Shown here: in pieces, positions 25,901 through 40,900 of the stretch | Layout: each line of letters begins with the position of its first letter | How positions within the stretch are numbered: position 1 is the first letter of the stretch | Assembly (NCBI GenBank): GCA_013398955.1 | Contig: VWPU01017410.1 | Span: 62,001-126,000, forward strand | DNA: 64,000 nt | Reading direction: 5' to 3' | Source: Callaeas wilsoni | Taxonomy: Eukaryota; Chordata; Aves; Passeriformes; Callaeidae | Made by a program: the position numbers and the translations under genes | The notes under the pieces: generated by a model | Told to the model about the DNA's origin: nothing | The model's database searches: none | The model's input: only the letters and a program-made list of their open reading frames with translations

Positions 25901-28900
25901 AGGGAAAGAAATGTCTTCCTGCCTTCCCGTGTGGGGGAAGCTGATAAAACACATCTGCTGTGGGAGCTGGAGCTCTGTCTTGCCCTCTGCCACGTGTGAT
26001 TCCAGCTTTCATTGATCTGAAGCACTGTTTTGTGGCTGGTGGTTGACAGGACATTAACTGTTATTCTATAAAACAATTACAAGAAATATAATTAAATTTT
26101 CATATATATGTATTAGCAAATATAATAGACAAGAAATGCAATCAGCATTTTAAAATGATTTTTTTCTGGCTGTGAACATGGCAACACCATAAAATATTCT
26201 TAAGGTATTATTTTCAGAAGTATTTTAAAATGAACTTTTTTCTTAATTAAATGGTTGGGAAACATTGATGTAAAGATCTGTGTTTCTTCTAGTTACCCCT
26301 GTTAATTTAGGATTCCTTGCTCTGCTGTTGCTAGGCCTGGTGAGCTGACTGCTGAGCTTTCCTGCATCTGGGTTTTCGTGTTTTGTTTAAGGTCTCTCGT
26401 ATTTTACCAATATTAACAAGACTTCATGTCAGAATCTGTTTAGACACTTGCTTGGCACAAAGTTTATACTTACTCAATTCTCCATGACAAAATTGAATTC
26501 TTTGTATATATAAGAACTATATGCATGTAATAATAATATTTTTATAATCTGTATCATCTGAAACTTCAAGCCTGCTTCTACATTACCTCTATAGAGCATT
26601 CCTTATGTAGGAAGGTTCAGCTCTTTGTCTGTTCTTGACCTTCAAGTATTACAATTATTCAGTGAGTCAGGTTTTAATTATAAATCTCCAACAATCAGTA
26701 AATTTTTTATGCTTCTCGGAAATCCCACTTGCTCCACATGTTGCATATTGTGAGAAAAAAGTGGTACCTTGCCTGATTGATGATTGTTTTCCTCCCACAC
26801 AAGGAGACAGTATGATTAAAAGATCTATATTTAACATAGATTATAACACGTGTAAAAATGTTGGTAACTTGTTAAACCATGTTATGTGATGTGGGTGTGG
26901 TTTAATAGAAGGCAGCAAGTGAGATTATGAAGAGGCAAAGGCAGGGAGTGATGCTGCCTCACTGTTGATTCAGCTAGATCCATGGGTCAGTACTTCAACC
27001 CAGTGATTCACTGATTCCCTGCTTCAACCATAAATTAAGCCCCCAAAAATCAACCCATGACAGGTGTTTAACTCTCCAGGAGGTAAGCTGTCTTGCAAAA
27101 CAAAGGTTATCAAGCTTGTCCCTTCTTCAGATCTTTAAGGTGACTGCTTTCATCTCTAAGGTGATTGGTTTCTATTTTCAAGAATAATGTTTAATCCTCT
27201 GGAGAGTTGGGGCAGCCTCTGACCTCTCCCAGCCAAGCTTTTGTGTTGGGAGGTGGAACCTGCTCTGATCTCCTGAATGCTCCAGGGAAGGAGCTCAGGA
27301 GCTTCTCAGCTATTTTGGTCCATAGATTTTCTTGATGTTTCCCTTTAGTTCATGTAAAGTAATCAGACAGATAGGAATAGCTGCACATTACTCATCATTC
27401 TTTTGTTGCCTTTATTAAATATTTTGCCTCTGGGCACCTACATTGAGAATGAGAAATGAATGAGATGTTTTCTACTCAAGGAAGATGCACTGGCAGAATG
27501 AAAGGATATGGGATATCTAAGATTTAAGTGACTGGAGCTGTTAAGGCTGCCCTGTGCCTGCCTGTCCGTTGCTGTAACTAAAACTGGAAATGTGGTGCCT
27601 AAATAATTAGTTATGTGAAGATTTTTGTGCTCTAGAAACTGAGATTTCATTGCTCTTGAGCAGGTCATGGATGACAATCTCTTCTGTGTGCAGCTGTGCA
27701 GATTTTTATATGTATTTATATACAGTCACATTTCTATGTTTTTTTCAAGAATGGGATTTTGCAGGCTGTGAACTTGTATAAACAAAACTCTTGCCTGGAG
27801 ATTTATCGCAAGCTTCCATTTCCCCCTCTCCCCCCTAAAATGACAGGTTCAATTCTGAGTTACTTATTTTGTACTCAGTAAAATACGAAGCATGGACTTA
27901 ATTTGCCATTCCATGGGTTCTTTATTGCTGTTCTGATGGGGAAGAAAAGAGACAAGATAATTGTATGTGTAGACTCAGAGACTTATCTTTGTGTATTCTT
28001 TATCTCAGCCTCTTCAGAGATCGAGGCCATTATCTGCTGCTTGAGATCTTGCTTTAAAATGTGCTCAACCACTAAGAGTAATGCACATCGTTTTTGCACA
28101 AACTGATGTTACAGTGGAATTAGTATAGGAAGTCTAAAGATGATTGTTCTTTGTGTAATGGCGTATATAGGAGGAGATGGCAGCTGAAGCTTTAATATTT
28201 ATACTTCAAGAATCTAGCTAAGGATTTAGATTTGCTGGATAATGAACTTCTCTGTGCCCTATAATTCAGGAATAGACTTCGTATTTTTAACTCGTGGCCT
28301 TTTGGATGCTCTGACCTGCTTTCTGGATCTCCACTGCCTGGCTGATTTGAGTGCTCTTGGCTTCTGGCGAGGGAAGTGGGGAGGATCCAGCTGTCCCTGC
28401 TGGAGCCATGGGTGGGCAAGCTGATGGTGGGGAGGCTGCTGCCTGCTCGCCTCGGAAGTAGGTCAGGACCGCCCGCTTATTTTAACGGCATCGTGAGGCT
28501 GTGCATGCATTTGCATGTGTTGCATTTTTGTCTGCATATAAGGAATAGTTCTTGCATCACACATTGCTGCACCGAAACAATTTTGAGATTTTTATTTGTA
28601 AACATACACATTTCCCTGAGGGATTGTTAAACTGTGACAGGTGCAATTAAAGCAAAAAACACCTTTTTGTTGTTTTGTTTTGTTTTGTTTTTTGGCTAGT
28701 GGGTTAAATATACATACTTGTTTTTTGCCTATCAGGCTGCAGTGACTTTAAGTGTTGCGAAATACACATTTAGTGGATATTATGAAAACTTCAAACCTTT
28801 ATGGCTGCTGATGCAGTTCACAGCAGAACAAGTGGGTGGTTGCTTCCCAGTGGAGTGTGTTTTACGCCAAGAGACAGTCTGTATTGACCTTGTAGTGCCA

Positions 28901-31900
28901 AGTCATAAATGCATAAAATCTGTGTTGCTCATGGAAACACTGACAAGCTTTGAACGGCAATGGACTGGAAGAATAAAAATATTAAAATTTCCAGCAGCAG
29001 TTAATGTCAGATTTTCATTTTGATTTTGCTGGCTGGCAGCTGGCAGTGGCCTTATCTCAGAACAAGATGAAGTGTCCTGGAGCTTTTTGTTGGTATTGTC
29101 ATAACACAGACTCTCTCTGATAATTTGGGTATATGAGACTGACTTAAAACCCGCCAAAAACAAAGAAAGAAAACTGCCTTGTGAAGCCCATGGACAGGAG
29201 TCTTGGGCATGTTCAGGTTGGGTGTAGTGGCGAGACCTGTGGGCAGTGTCATTTTCCAACCACTGAAGTGCAAGCCAGATGTTTGGAAGAGATGTAAGAA
29301 TTGCAAACTCTTACTGTTATTCATGGTGCATGAATTAATGTTTGCATCAAATATCTTTTGAGATACTCAAACTGTCTTTGTTTAGAAATTGCTTCCTTTG
29401 TGAAAGGAGTCATAAGGATGATGCCCAGGATGAAAGTGCTGGCAGGGGGTGATAAGTGTGTATGTCAGAGGATCCTGATGTGTGCTTTTGAAAATGAATC
29501 TTGGAGCACTTCCCTGCTGTTAGAAGACTGGTGTGAACTACAGGCTTACGGTATAGTGGACCACATGCAGGTGCGGACACTAGGGACTCCTGAATTTGTT
29601 TCAGTTTGGTTTAATTTTAATATGGTTTATAAAGCCCCAAGGGAGGATAATTAGTGTTGTAGTTCTTTAACAAGGAGAACAAAAAAAACAGTGCTTGCTT
29701 TACAAGAATGTTACAAAGGATGGAGGGTTAAATATGGAAAAAGCGGTTGCTGGCCCATTCAGGCGTTGCTTACTAACCCCCTTCTGTAGTTCTCTGTCAA
29801 AACTAGATTTATGCCTGGCTGCTGTGGCAGAACTCTCTCGTGTGGTTGTTTTTTCTCTCCTTGTTGCAAAGCAGCTCCATGTGATGCTGCGTTCACAGTG
29901 CTGTGTTCTGACACACAAAGTAAAACGTTACTGTCGATTCTGAGTCAAACCTGGCTGGTACCAGTCCCTTACCCATGTCTGCTCGTTGTAAATCCGATGG
30001 ATTTGCAGTCTCTCTGTTCCTGTTTTTATCACAGTCACCTGGAACTTCTCCTTGCATCCTCTTTCCTTTTGTGTGTCTTGGATTAGGATGGTTTCTCTTA
30101 ACTGTCTATTGAAATGTTCACAGTGGTAGGAAGATACAGAGAGTACCTTCCTGGTGCTACCAGACTCTCCCAGTGTCTGATTGTTCTTTCTGGTGTCTTC
30201 TGATGAAATTCTTCATCAGTAAATCTTCAGCCTTTGAATGTGGCAGCAAGATTTTCAGCATGTAATGACTATGCACAGAATTATTTTAGATCCTTTTATA
30301 AAAAATGTAATTCCACTGTACTTCCTGCTAAAATTTGCCGTCGTCTTGTGTTAGACCTCTGAGTATTTTCTACGTGTCACCACTTCAGGTGGAGACTCAA
30401 GCCTGGCAAGAAAGTCACTCAGGCATTCCTCTTTTTGGTTTTGCGTGCTTGGTCTTTTGTAGTGGGCACTGCTTTTGTCTGAAATAATTTCCTATTATTT
30501 ATAACTTATCCATTATTTTGCTGCCTTTGATGCTGGACTTAAAAGCATATTGTCTGTTTAATTGAAATTACTGATTAAGGTGGTGCATATCTCACACCAT
30601 TTTATAGCATTTGGAAGTGTTGTGTGTGTTAGTTTTTGTTCTTTATTCTTTTCATAAATGAAAAGAAAAAAAGGTCATATTTTTTACCAAACTGCCTGTG
30701 TGGGGCTTCCCCATTTCTCTTTTTGCATCTCTGTGTTTTTTACAAACCTATTGAAGCAGCTGCTTCTGAAGTCTTGTGCAAAGTGCAGACGTGGGGAAGG
30801 AGCCCGGAGCTGACTCCTCACTGGAAAGTGTTACAACTGAGAAACCTGGGGAAGTGCTAGTTCCTGGAGCAGCTTGGAGATTTTAGAACCTGTATAAATT
30901 GCATAGCAAAAAAATGACAATTTAAAAAACCCAGGGGCAGGCAGAAGCACTCTAGGCAGGTGTTCAAGTAGCAGTATGTTTTTAGTATGAGCAGAATGGC
31001 CTTGTCAGCAAGGCAGCTAGAAGGGTGTTTTGGAGGTGACAAACTTTGCAGCTGTGGCCAAATTTAATTGCTTATCGTTTTACCAGACTTGTAAGTAACT
31101 GGCCAAAAACCAGCTGCAGGCCTGAGAATGACAAAATCTTTGAAATGTGAAATGTCTACTCAAATGGGTGGTAGACAGGATGCTGGGCTATTCAGGAGGG
31201 GTTAGTTTTTTGTTTATTTTGGGATTTTTTTGTACTTGGAAGATGGAATGGATCTCAGCAGAGCTAAGATCTCCACAGCAGAAGTCACTGTGGAGGAAGG
31301 AGAGTAACAGCAGGAACTACTCAACTGTTTTCTCAAAAGCCTTTTTTATGGAATGTAGATGAGTGGGAGGAAAAATCCTGCTGTCTGTAGTCTTGCTCTG
31401 TTCTTTAGAGAAACAGGAATATGCTTTGGTCTGTTTAACTTGAGGTTCATAGTACATTTGAAAGCATCAGTGGGTTTTCAGACCTGCTGAGTTTTCCAGC
31501 TAGACAGCTGCACTAAGAAAGTGGGGCTTTAATGGTCCAAAAAGCACCAGACAGACAGGTCCTGGGGAATATGTATTTCACATTTTTGGCATTTTATCAA
31601 TGTATGAGCTTTGTTGTCTTGAAGCTCATGTTCAGGAGTTCACATGACATGAGTAAGTGTATATATACACCTTGCCAATTCTGTTTTCAAGTATTAAATA
31701 TTTGATTGCAGCTACAGCTGCAATAACTCATGGAATTGTTCACCAGTGGCTACTGATGGTGGATGCAAGAATTGTTCTAAAGTGGATCACAAAAAGCTGC
31801 AAGTACTTATGGGTGTTTGCATCCCCAAGGATGCTGTGGGCACAGAGAGGACCATGTGCGCAGAAAGGGATTAGACAGCTCCGGCTGCAGGCATAGGAGG

Positions 31901-34900
31901 GAGAGAGGAGGTGATCCATCTCCCCATTGGGACCCTTAGGGGTGCTCCGGGAGTGTGGGAGGAGCTCAGCTGCAGGGGCTCTAAAGAGCATCTGGGATCT
32001 CTGCTGCTGGGAGCTATATTCTGCAATAGATGGGCCATTGATCCCACCTAATGGGTTTCTCCTTGTGCAAAGTGATGATTTCCTTCTTCCAGAATATCTG
32101 TTCCTCAGTGGAATCTCATTTAATGAGCTGATGCAGTAGGGTGACTGTTGTTGCTTGGCCTTTGTGTCAAGAGCTGGTTCTCTCTTGTTTTTAGGCTTCT
32201 CGGTCTTGTTTGGCACATTCAATTCCAATGCTAACATTGTAATTTGGAAAGTGGGAGACATTAGGCATAAAAATGGTATCTCTGCTATTTTCCTCTTAGA
32301 TCTTTCCCCTCACTTGCTCCTACTCTGTTTCTTGGAGCTCACTTTCTTTTCTACTCACATCTTTCAGCAGTGCAATTGCATCTCTCATCTGTAAACACCT
32401 TGGAGCTTTCTGGGGCAGAGATGATCACCTAATGCAGTTTTATATACTAAAATATTTTAGTACCCTACCCTATGGTCTGTCATTAAAGTAATATTTATAT
32501 TTTAAAAAATGTTTTCAAATATAAGGTGTTACATAAAAGTTGTAATATGAGGCTTTGCGGCTCAAAGCTCCTTTTCTGAGATTTAGAGTCGATGGCTAAA
32601 ATGCTGCTCCTGTTTCTGATTTTTCTCAGCACATTACCTGTTTACTAACAAGATTGTATGGAAGGGTCAGGTTTATTACAGCCTTGGGTATGTTTAGTTA
32701 CAGGATGATTTTTGAGTTCAATATGTCATTATACCCCACATGGTAAGTACCTGAAATGGGTTAGTCTGTGGAGCACCTGTCTAAAACCACTGACCTGTTG
32801 AGTGATTTAAGTGGCCTCTCAGTCTTTTAAATCTCTTGTTTCAGGAAGTTAAGAAGGATGTAGAGCCCAAGGATGATGCTGTGCCACTCAGGAGGGAGAA
32901 ATCTGGCAATGTAGCCAGCCTTGTGCAGCGTATGAGCAGCTATGGGCTTCCAGCAGGAGGATTTCAGCCTCATCCCCCATCCAAAGGCTTCAAGAAGAGT
33001 ATGTGGTCTTCCCAATTCCTTCGATTGTGCATGCTGCTGACGTGCATTTTTTAAAATGAACATGAGTTATTTAATGCATGACTTTGTTTTAAGGTTACAT
33101 GGAAAACTAAAAACATAGGAGGAAAAACTGATTCAAAGACAAGTTTTGCTTCTGTATGTATCAGCAGAAAGCTTATATGTAGCTTTTAACACCAGTAATA
33201 GGGATGAATTTTCCTGTGAATAGGATTTAGACTCCTTCCAGATGTCAGAGAGCTCTGTAACTTCACGTGAGCTCTGTTTGTATGATCAGGTACCTGACTG
33301 AAAGCTGCAAGCCTGTTCATGATAATCAAACATTTTCCTGTGGTCATTTTAAAAGAAATATTGAAACGTGAAAACATCAATTTTTGCTACAAATTCAAGG
33401 CTTTGACAAGGAAACACTGTGTAGTTCAGATAGGCTTGCTTCTGCTGTAAAGCAAGATGCACTTGGTGGTATTAACAAAAAGTAGTAGTTTTCCTTTTGT
33501 TGCAACAGCAGCCCTCAGGATGGCCAGGAGTGTAGCACTGGTGCTTCTGTATCTGTGATTTCGGTGTTATAACGCCAGTTTTTATATCAAGGTGACTAAA
33601 ACCTGGAACAGAAAACTTAACATTCCCTGCATGCATCAAATGGGTTTGTGATTTGTATTTGGACATACCAATCTCTTGTAAGATGTTGCTTTAAATTACT
33701 GTGGCTTCCTGTGCCTTATAAGGTTTTGCAGGCATTTGATTTAGGCTTGCTTTTTTAAAAATAATTCAGAACTTGCTGGTTCTGGCATGTTTATACTTTG
33801 AGGTTTTGCTTATGAAAAAAGAGCCACTAGTTGTCTTCTAAAACCCTGAAATGGGAGCACCACCTTTACAAATTTGTTGAGACGTTGTTCCAGGAAACTA
33901 AGGATTCAAAATCGCTTTTTAGTGACTCTGATCTGTGTGTGCATGTTTGCAACAGCACGTAGGTGCCTGTTAGATGTTTACACAGCAGGCTTTGGAAAAA
34001 TCCAACCTGAAAGATTAATACTGTTCCTAGATAAATGCAGCAAGGCTCTGAAAGGGAATCGATGTGATCCTTATGGGTTCTTCCACCTGGAGATACTGTA
34101 GGATTCTGTGAACATGATCTGATACCAGTTCAGCTGTCAGCTGTTGTTCTGGTCACCCTAACCCTGGAATGTTCCCATATTTTCCATGTCACATCCTCAT
34201 GCTGGTGGCTGTGGCCAGGGTAGAAGGTACAGCTTGGTCTCAAACTCTGCAGATCTCTGGCTACTCTCATTCTCCGGGAGAAAATGGTGCTCAAGCACTT
34301 CCCTTTAGGCACAAAGCAGTTTACCTGGTGCAGTGACAGTCTCTGCATTTCCATTTTACTTGCTGTTCCCTTTTTCCTGGAAGACTGTTTAAACAGCTCC
34401 TGCAGATCCTGTTTGCTCTGTGCCTGGGCAATCACATGCTTTCCAGAGCTTAGTTGTCTTTGTGTTTCTGGTTTTTCACTTGGTAAAATGAGGTTTACAA
34501 TGTTAAAAACAGAGTTAAGTTTCTTCAATAGCAAGTTTCCATGTGCAGTGAGGCAGGTTGTCTGTGCGTGCTCAGTCCCTTGTGTTGTTCGCACATGCAG
34601 CTCCCTCAAAATTCAGGTATTTTTGTGTCTGGTGGGTGGTAAGCTGCAGGCAGAATTCCTATCAGTTAGATGTCTGCCTTTGTTCAGCAGAAGGAAAATA
34701 CAGAAGGTGTGCTAAGTGATGGCAACAAAGAGCTAAATTTGGTTTACCCTATACAAAACAAACAAAACCTGAAGCCAGACAAGTTGTTTGGAAAGGGACA
34801 GAATTGCCTGCAGGCTGCCAGCCCAGCAGTCCTGCAGCAGCACGTGAAGCTGGAGTGCTGTTCTCTGAGAGGATCGGTTCCCTTCCTAGGTTATTATTCT

Positions 34901-37900
34901 AGGGGTTTTCAGAAGTGGAAGGCAGTGCTTCCTAAGCTCTGTGTCACTGGAAACAGACCTCAGAGGAGAGAGAGGGTTCTGGATGTGAAATGCATCCATG
35001 AGTTCCCCCCCCCTCCCATTTAGATATAATTACACTGTGAAAAGGAACACTGAGATCAGATTTATACCAAATGGCAGTGACCTTTTAATTTGCCTTTTTT
35101 TTTGTATCAGTTAATCTCCTACAAAGCAGAAGCCTTGAAAGCACTGCAGGAGGCAGTAAAGGCCATTGAACCATTTATTGCAATTACTCTTAACTGAACG
35201 ATCTCTCTGGGCTCATGCATGAGTTCCAGTGAAGGTAAAAGCAGGGTGTATTATGTGGGCAATTATGTGTTATTAGAAATAACCCATAAAGCTTCAATTT
35301 CTGGTTTATTTGTTTCTTTTATAGATCATATACCAGCATGCAGAAAATTCTTAATTTGGCGAGCCTTCTGTCAGAAATTTTAGGTGGTGAATATTACTCC
35401 AATGCCTGGTCTGTTTTGTACCGAGAATGCTGGGTGTGGTTTTCTAAATGCTTGGCTTTGGACTTTGAACAGGGCTATAAAAAGACAAGGATCAATCTTG
35501 GAGGCACTATCTGTGTTTTGAAATGTTTTTACACAACTAGTCTTAATTGCTGAAGCTTGAGTGTGGAAAGAGAGGGCATGGAAATTACACTGCTCCTGTA
35601 AGCTTAGGCTTTACCACTTCAAGCTTTGGATTCATATTCTCATTTAAACTGTGGCAGATTGCTTTTGAGGAAAATAGGGAGCATGCATGGGTCATAGCTC
35701 AAGATGATAATTGTCTTCAAAAGCATGCTGGCTGCTCTGTTATGGAAAAGATCTGAAGGCATGGCCTCTTGTTTGAAGGAGAAATGCATAAACTGTCTGG
35801 GTTCAGCAGCAGCAGCACTCCAGGATATGTGCAGAGTAATTAGGCAGTGTGGGTTCACACCACTCTGGCTGCCGGGCTTGGGTTGTCAGAAGCCACTTCA
35901 ATGCTCTCCCCTCTCAGGATGTCATTTTGCCTTTTTAATGCCTGCAGAGCTTTAATGATATGGGGCAAACAGCTAAAGACTGCACTTGATTTTAGTCTCG
36001 CCTTTGTCAAAGACTGCTAATTGACAGTTTGAATTACTGGATGCCATACTGGCACTGAGAAAAGGGAGGGATTTTTTTTTTAATTCACAGATAAAAATGA
36101 GTTCAGATTTTGAAATATGAGCCCAGCAAATGTTGGTGTTACCTCAGATTTATGGTTAACAAGGTCTTTGTTACAGGCCAGAAGGTCTGTAAACTCTCCA
36201 GTGTTGTGCACAACAAAAGGTGTTCCTGCTTTCAGGAAGGCTGGAAGGCTCACACTTGCACATTGTCTTCCAAGCAGGTGCTAACTGGCAGCGATTGTCA
36301 TTCCTGCAGATTTTGGTCGGGAAATAGCTTGAGAAATCACTGTAGTGGGGATTTACCTGACTTGCTTGTGTCAACATGCTTGTTATAGCAGGTTGGTAAT
36401 TGATATAGTGTTTGTTTGTCAAAACTATGGCTCCCTAGCCTAAGGTGACCCAAGCAAACTGTAAACCAGGATCAAAAGCTACATAGCTTTTTGGGGTGGT
36501 TTCTGGGTCTTTGGGAGCAGAGCGTAGGAAAGACGAGTTCTCCTTGATGAGTGTTCTCACTTTTGCCATTTCCCTTGAATCAGGGTCCAAGAAGCGGCAG
36601 TGCAAAGTGCTCTTCGAGTACATCCCGCAGAATGAGGATGAGCTGGAACTCAAGCCGGGGGATGTGATTGACATCATTGACGAGGTAAGGTGTTCTACAG
36701 AGCTGGCCATCCATGTGCTAAGAGTCAAACAATTTTTTTGGCTAATTACTTGTATTACGAGCATGTTGGGAAAATAGCATGGGAAGTAGTGTTTTTGCAG
36801 CTGAAGTTAATAATTTAGGAGTTTTGTCTCTCAGGGTCTAATACTAATCAATGAATGCTAGATGTTGATAAGAAGTATTTGATTATCACAGCAGTAAATT
36901 GTGATCTGTTACACAGATAAATTTTTTGAAAGAGTTTTACAGGTCTTTGGCCCTGTCTGTGTGATCCTTGGCTTTAGGATGCTTGTGGTAAAACTGTTGA
37001 ACCACTTCCTGTATGCTGACATACGCCAAATTGGTACAGGTGGAAAATGTTATTTGACTTGATTTGCCAGTTTCATGCTCTCTTGTAAACTCATTGTGTT
37101 GGAGTGGTGGTTTCTTATCTTTTCTTACCCACGTGCTTCCTCTGTTCCATTCAATAGCAGTGGTGAGAGGCTTGTGTGTGTGGGAAGACTGTCTCTTCCA
37201 AATGTGAAATCTGTCAGGGAAGCTATGGAAAAGATCAGAGCAATTGTGGAAGGAACCTTTTCAGAACTGGGTGGAAAACTTCTGCACAGCAGGCTCTGAC
37301 CTTCACAGGTGCCATCTCTTCCTACTACCTCCGTGAGGCTCTGATGGAGGAGAGTGAAGCTTTCTTTCTAGCCATGTGTTGTTGGTGGTGCTTTGTAAGT
37401 ACCTTTATGAGACTGTGCTTTTCATGTGCCATGACCCTCTTTGGAGAAGAGTGCTAACCTGACAGTTGCCAGGAAGGACTCTTCCATTCTCCTAGCAAGG
37501 AGACTATGCCTTTAGATGCATTTGCACCAATATTTCCAGAATTTAATACCTGTGAGTAAACAGAGTGAGTGACTTGCAAAGCTGCTCACTAAACTACAGT
37601 TTCATAAATACCTTTGTGTGGGGGTGTTTTTAGTGGATTGTTCCTGGGTAACCTCAGCAGTTTAGTTTGTGGATGGTGCCCGTACTGGCAGTTGTGACTG
37701 GATGGTCCAGTGTAGGCATTCATGAGAGAGTACGTCCAGTGAGCCATTGTGGGAGCTCCTGTTTTGGTTGCACATGTCAGCATCTGGAATTATTTTCAGA
37801 GGGGTGTGCAGTGTCAGGTACAAGAGATGACCAAGTAGCCAAACAGAATGAAAAGATCAGAGCATTTCCTCATCTGGTTTCTTAAGGAAGTGTGGATTAT

Positions 37901-40900
37901 ACTTTTTTTTTGTTTGTTTGTTTGTTAGTCCTCATGCTTATTCCTTTCTTAATGATTTGTTACTACAAAAACGTGTTTTTGTAGTACCCAGTCTTTACTA
38001 CTTCTTTGAAAAACTGTTAACAAATTTTTAGGGAAATGCCACCTGGTAGAAAAATATTGCAGCTTACTGTGATCACAGAGTTGTTTGCACACTGTTTTCA
38101 TGGTGATGGAGAGTAGACCTGACAGGTGTAGACTATGTCTGTCTGCTTCATGAAACTGTACTGATGGGACCAGAAATGTGAAGAATGGTAGAAAATACTG
38201 TCCAGCGGTTGTGCAATATGCTGGGATAACTCGTCTTAGGTCACTTGTCCTCACTACTGTGAGATGATTCACTTGGTGCTGTTCCTGTACATGCAGATGA
38301 CTTGTAGCTGTTACTTCAAGGAAAGATCATTTGGTCACCTCTTTCTGTGGGGAAAATAAGGTAAAATCAGCTCTATGAGGGGATCAGCTCTGTCAGTTAC
38401 TTGAGAATAGTTCAATATTTAGCCCTTGAGTGGTTTTTGTAAATTGAGCAGATATAAATGACACCACTGATCATGAAATCAAAGGTAGAAGCAGATGGAT
38501 TCAGAAATTAAATGGTTGATATTGAAGAGAGCAGAAGTAACTTTTCGGGAAGAAAATTGTGCTATGGACTGGCTGAATCCACAGGGCTTTTTTTTTTAAT
38601 AAACCATCACGTGGGTTTTACACAGGAAGAACGTGCACAGAGTGCATGTGATGACTGTGTCATTGCTCTAAAACCTTTGTTTCTCCTTTATGTGTTCCCC
38701 CACTCCTGTCAGAAGCAGCACTAAATAGTGCATTTATTTTTGTAGTATTATATTTTTAGTATTTACATACTGTTTTTTTCAAGCAAAATAAAATTTCATA
38801 TGACATCATTAGGGAAGCTTTTAGTAAAAAAAAAAAAAACAAACTAGATTGGCAAAGCTGCTTATTTCAGCATTCTTCTCCATTTTTTGTTTAGAAGTCT
38901 GAGTTTTTCGTAGAAATAAATAGATGGGATTCACACTGAAAAAAAAGTTCTTATATGTGTACCAGAGCTGTACCTCCCTCTTGTGGAAGTTGGATCATAC
39001 GATATTTTTGAGTGGAAGAGAAGGGTTATGAAATTGTCATCTGTGTTGCTGCTGCTAACAGATGTGCAGATGTTCTCCACCAAAGCATGGAGAACTTCTT
39101 TAGCCTGTGTCTTAATGTTGATTAAAGAAACCTTTTCTGGCAGTACAGTTGATATAGTCAGGGGTTTATATAAAGGCAGTATGGTGAGGAGGCTGAAGTG
39201 AGTGTACCCAAGAAATTTTGGGTTTGTTCCTGAGTGCCTCTGAGTTGGCATCGCTTTGCTGTAAAGTGCTTTGCTGACCTCGTTTCTTGGCAGAACAATC
39301 AATTGATGCTCAAGTTGCTTTCTGTATCGTAAGCATTAAAAGTCCCTTTCTCGTGGCTCCTGCATGACTGGTGTGGGTGAGTCAAGGCATTTGTATTTTA
39401 GTTTTCTCTCATGTGTTCTGTAAAGCCTGAAGTGCCAGAGCCCGGGCAGCACTCGTCAGTAATCTATGCTTAAAATTTGTTTCAGAGGACCAGCCTCTGA
39501 GTTTGAACCATCCGCAACAAAGCTGTATTTTTGCGCCAGGATGCCTTTAAAAACAAGAGTGCTCTTTTCATTGCCTGTGTCTGTAGCTGCCAGGTTCTGC
39601 TTGGGCTCTGCTTGCCTGGAGGTGGGCTGGCATTTAAAAACTGTGCCTGTGTGTCAGGCGTAGTGACCTACAAAGCCAAGCTAAAAAAAGATAATGCAAA
39701 CAGCTGCTGCTTGGTTTGCTTTTTTCTTTTCCTCTTGCTTTCCTTTCTTAAAAACAGCTTTCCAGCGCCAAAACAGGGCAACTTAAATAAAAGATCATGA
39801 AAATTTATCTTAATTACGGTTTTAAAATAGTGCTTACTAGGTAAATACTGAATTTAAGACATTTTGAAAACTGTTCATAAATTTGAAGAGCACAATTCTT
39901 AGTCCATTGGCATAGTTTTACCCCATCACCTCTTCCTGCCCAGCTTTTGCTTGTTCTGATTTAGACCATGTGGCGTATTCCTGATAAACTTTCCAATATA
40001 TTTCTAGCCTTAAGACTGCTGTGTGCCACCACAAAATCCTCGTGGACTCAGCAACGTTGGTCAGCTCTGATGGGCAGGTCCCTGCCCCTGTGGCACATGT
40101 AGGGCCAGGCTGTGCTGTTCAGCCTCCTGCTAGAAGGAATGGACAGCTTAGTTTTCCATTACTCTGATGTCCTTAAGGACTTTGCTCTGTTCTACCCAAC
40201 TTTATCTGTAGAAATTTTATCTTTGAAACTTGGCTTTTGATCGAAATTGTGTGAAGCTGCCCTTTGGATATTAGGCCAGTGGGAACAGGACTGGTGGAAA
40301 CTGGACAAGACAGAGGAAAAGACAGGTGGACAGCAGGAACACATAAAAATTTCTGTCGACACATAGACTCAAATTTTCATCTGTATTTCATGAACAGTTT
40401 CGTACTTTCATGTTGTGTTAGATGTGCAATGCCTCTTTTCTGTCTTGAGAAAGTTGATGAACATTTTGCTGCTTTTCTGGATTAACTGACATGGGGCTAA
40501 TCTCATGTTTTAGGATCGTTGCTGTAGTGATAAAAGCAACATTAAATTGTTTTCTTGCTCTCCTTTTTGCCTAATGCTTCTATGTCTTTGGTAGATTTCT
40601 TTATAAAGGAATTATGATAATTTGAACTTTCCCCAAATTTGTTTGTACAGTTTGTATGGTATTGATAGGAATTTCCTTTTGCTTTACTGGTAATGTGCAA
40701 AATATTTCTATACAGGTGGAAGAAGGATGGTGGAGTGGAACACTGAATGGCAAGGCAGGGTTGTTTCCTTCAAACTTTGTGAAAGAATTGGAATCAATGG
40801 ATGATGGAGAAACACAGGATACTCTGGATGACACAGGTAGCGTTCTGTTTACTGCAAACCCGTAGCAAAGCCATCTTTGATTTCTGGTATAATTTGGATG

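Noticed and set aside
34130..34715. Overlapping 159- and 143-residue frames on opposite strands
   Set aside because: No domain, no splice or promoter context, and both strands open together, as expected from base composition.
37545..37595. GAGTGAGTGACTTGCAAAG-like segment resembling a MIR SINE core
   Set aside because: The match is under 20 bases without flanking MIR sequence; likely chance.
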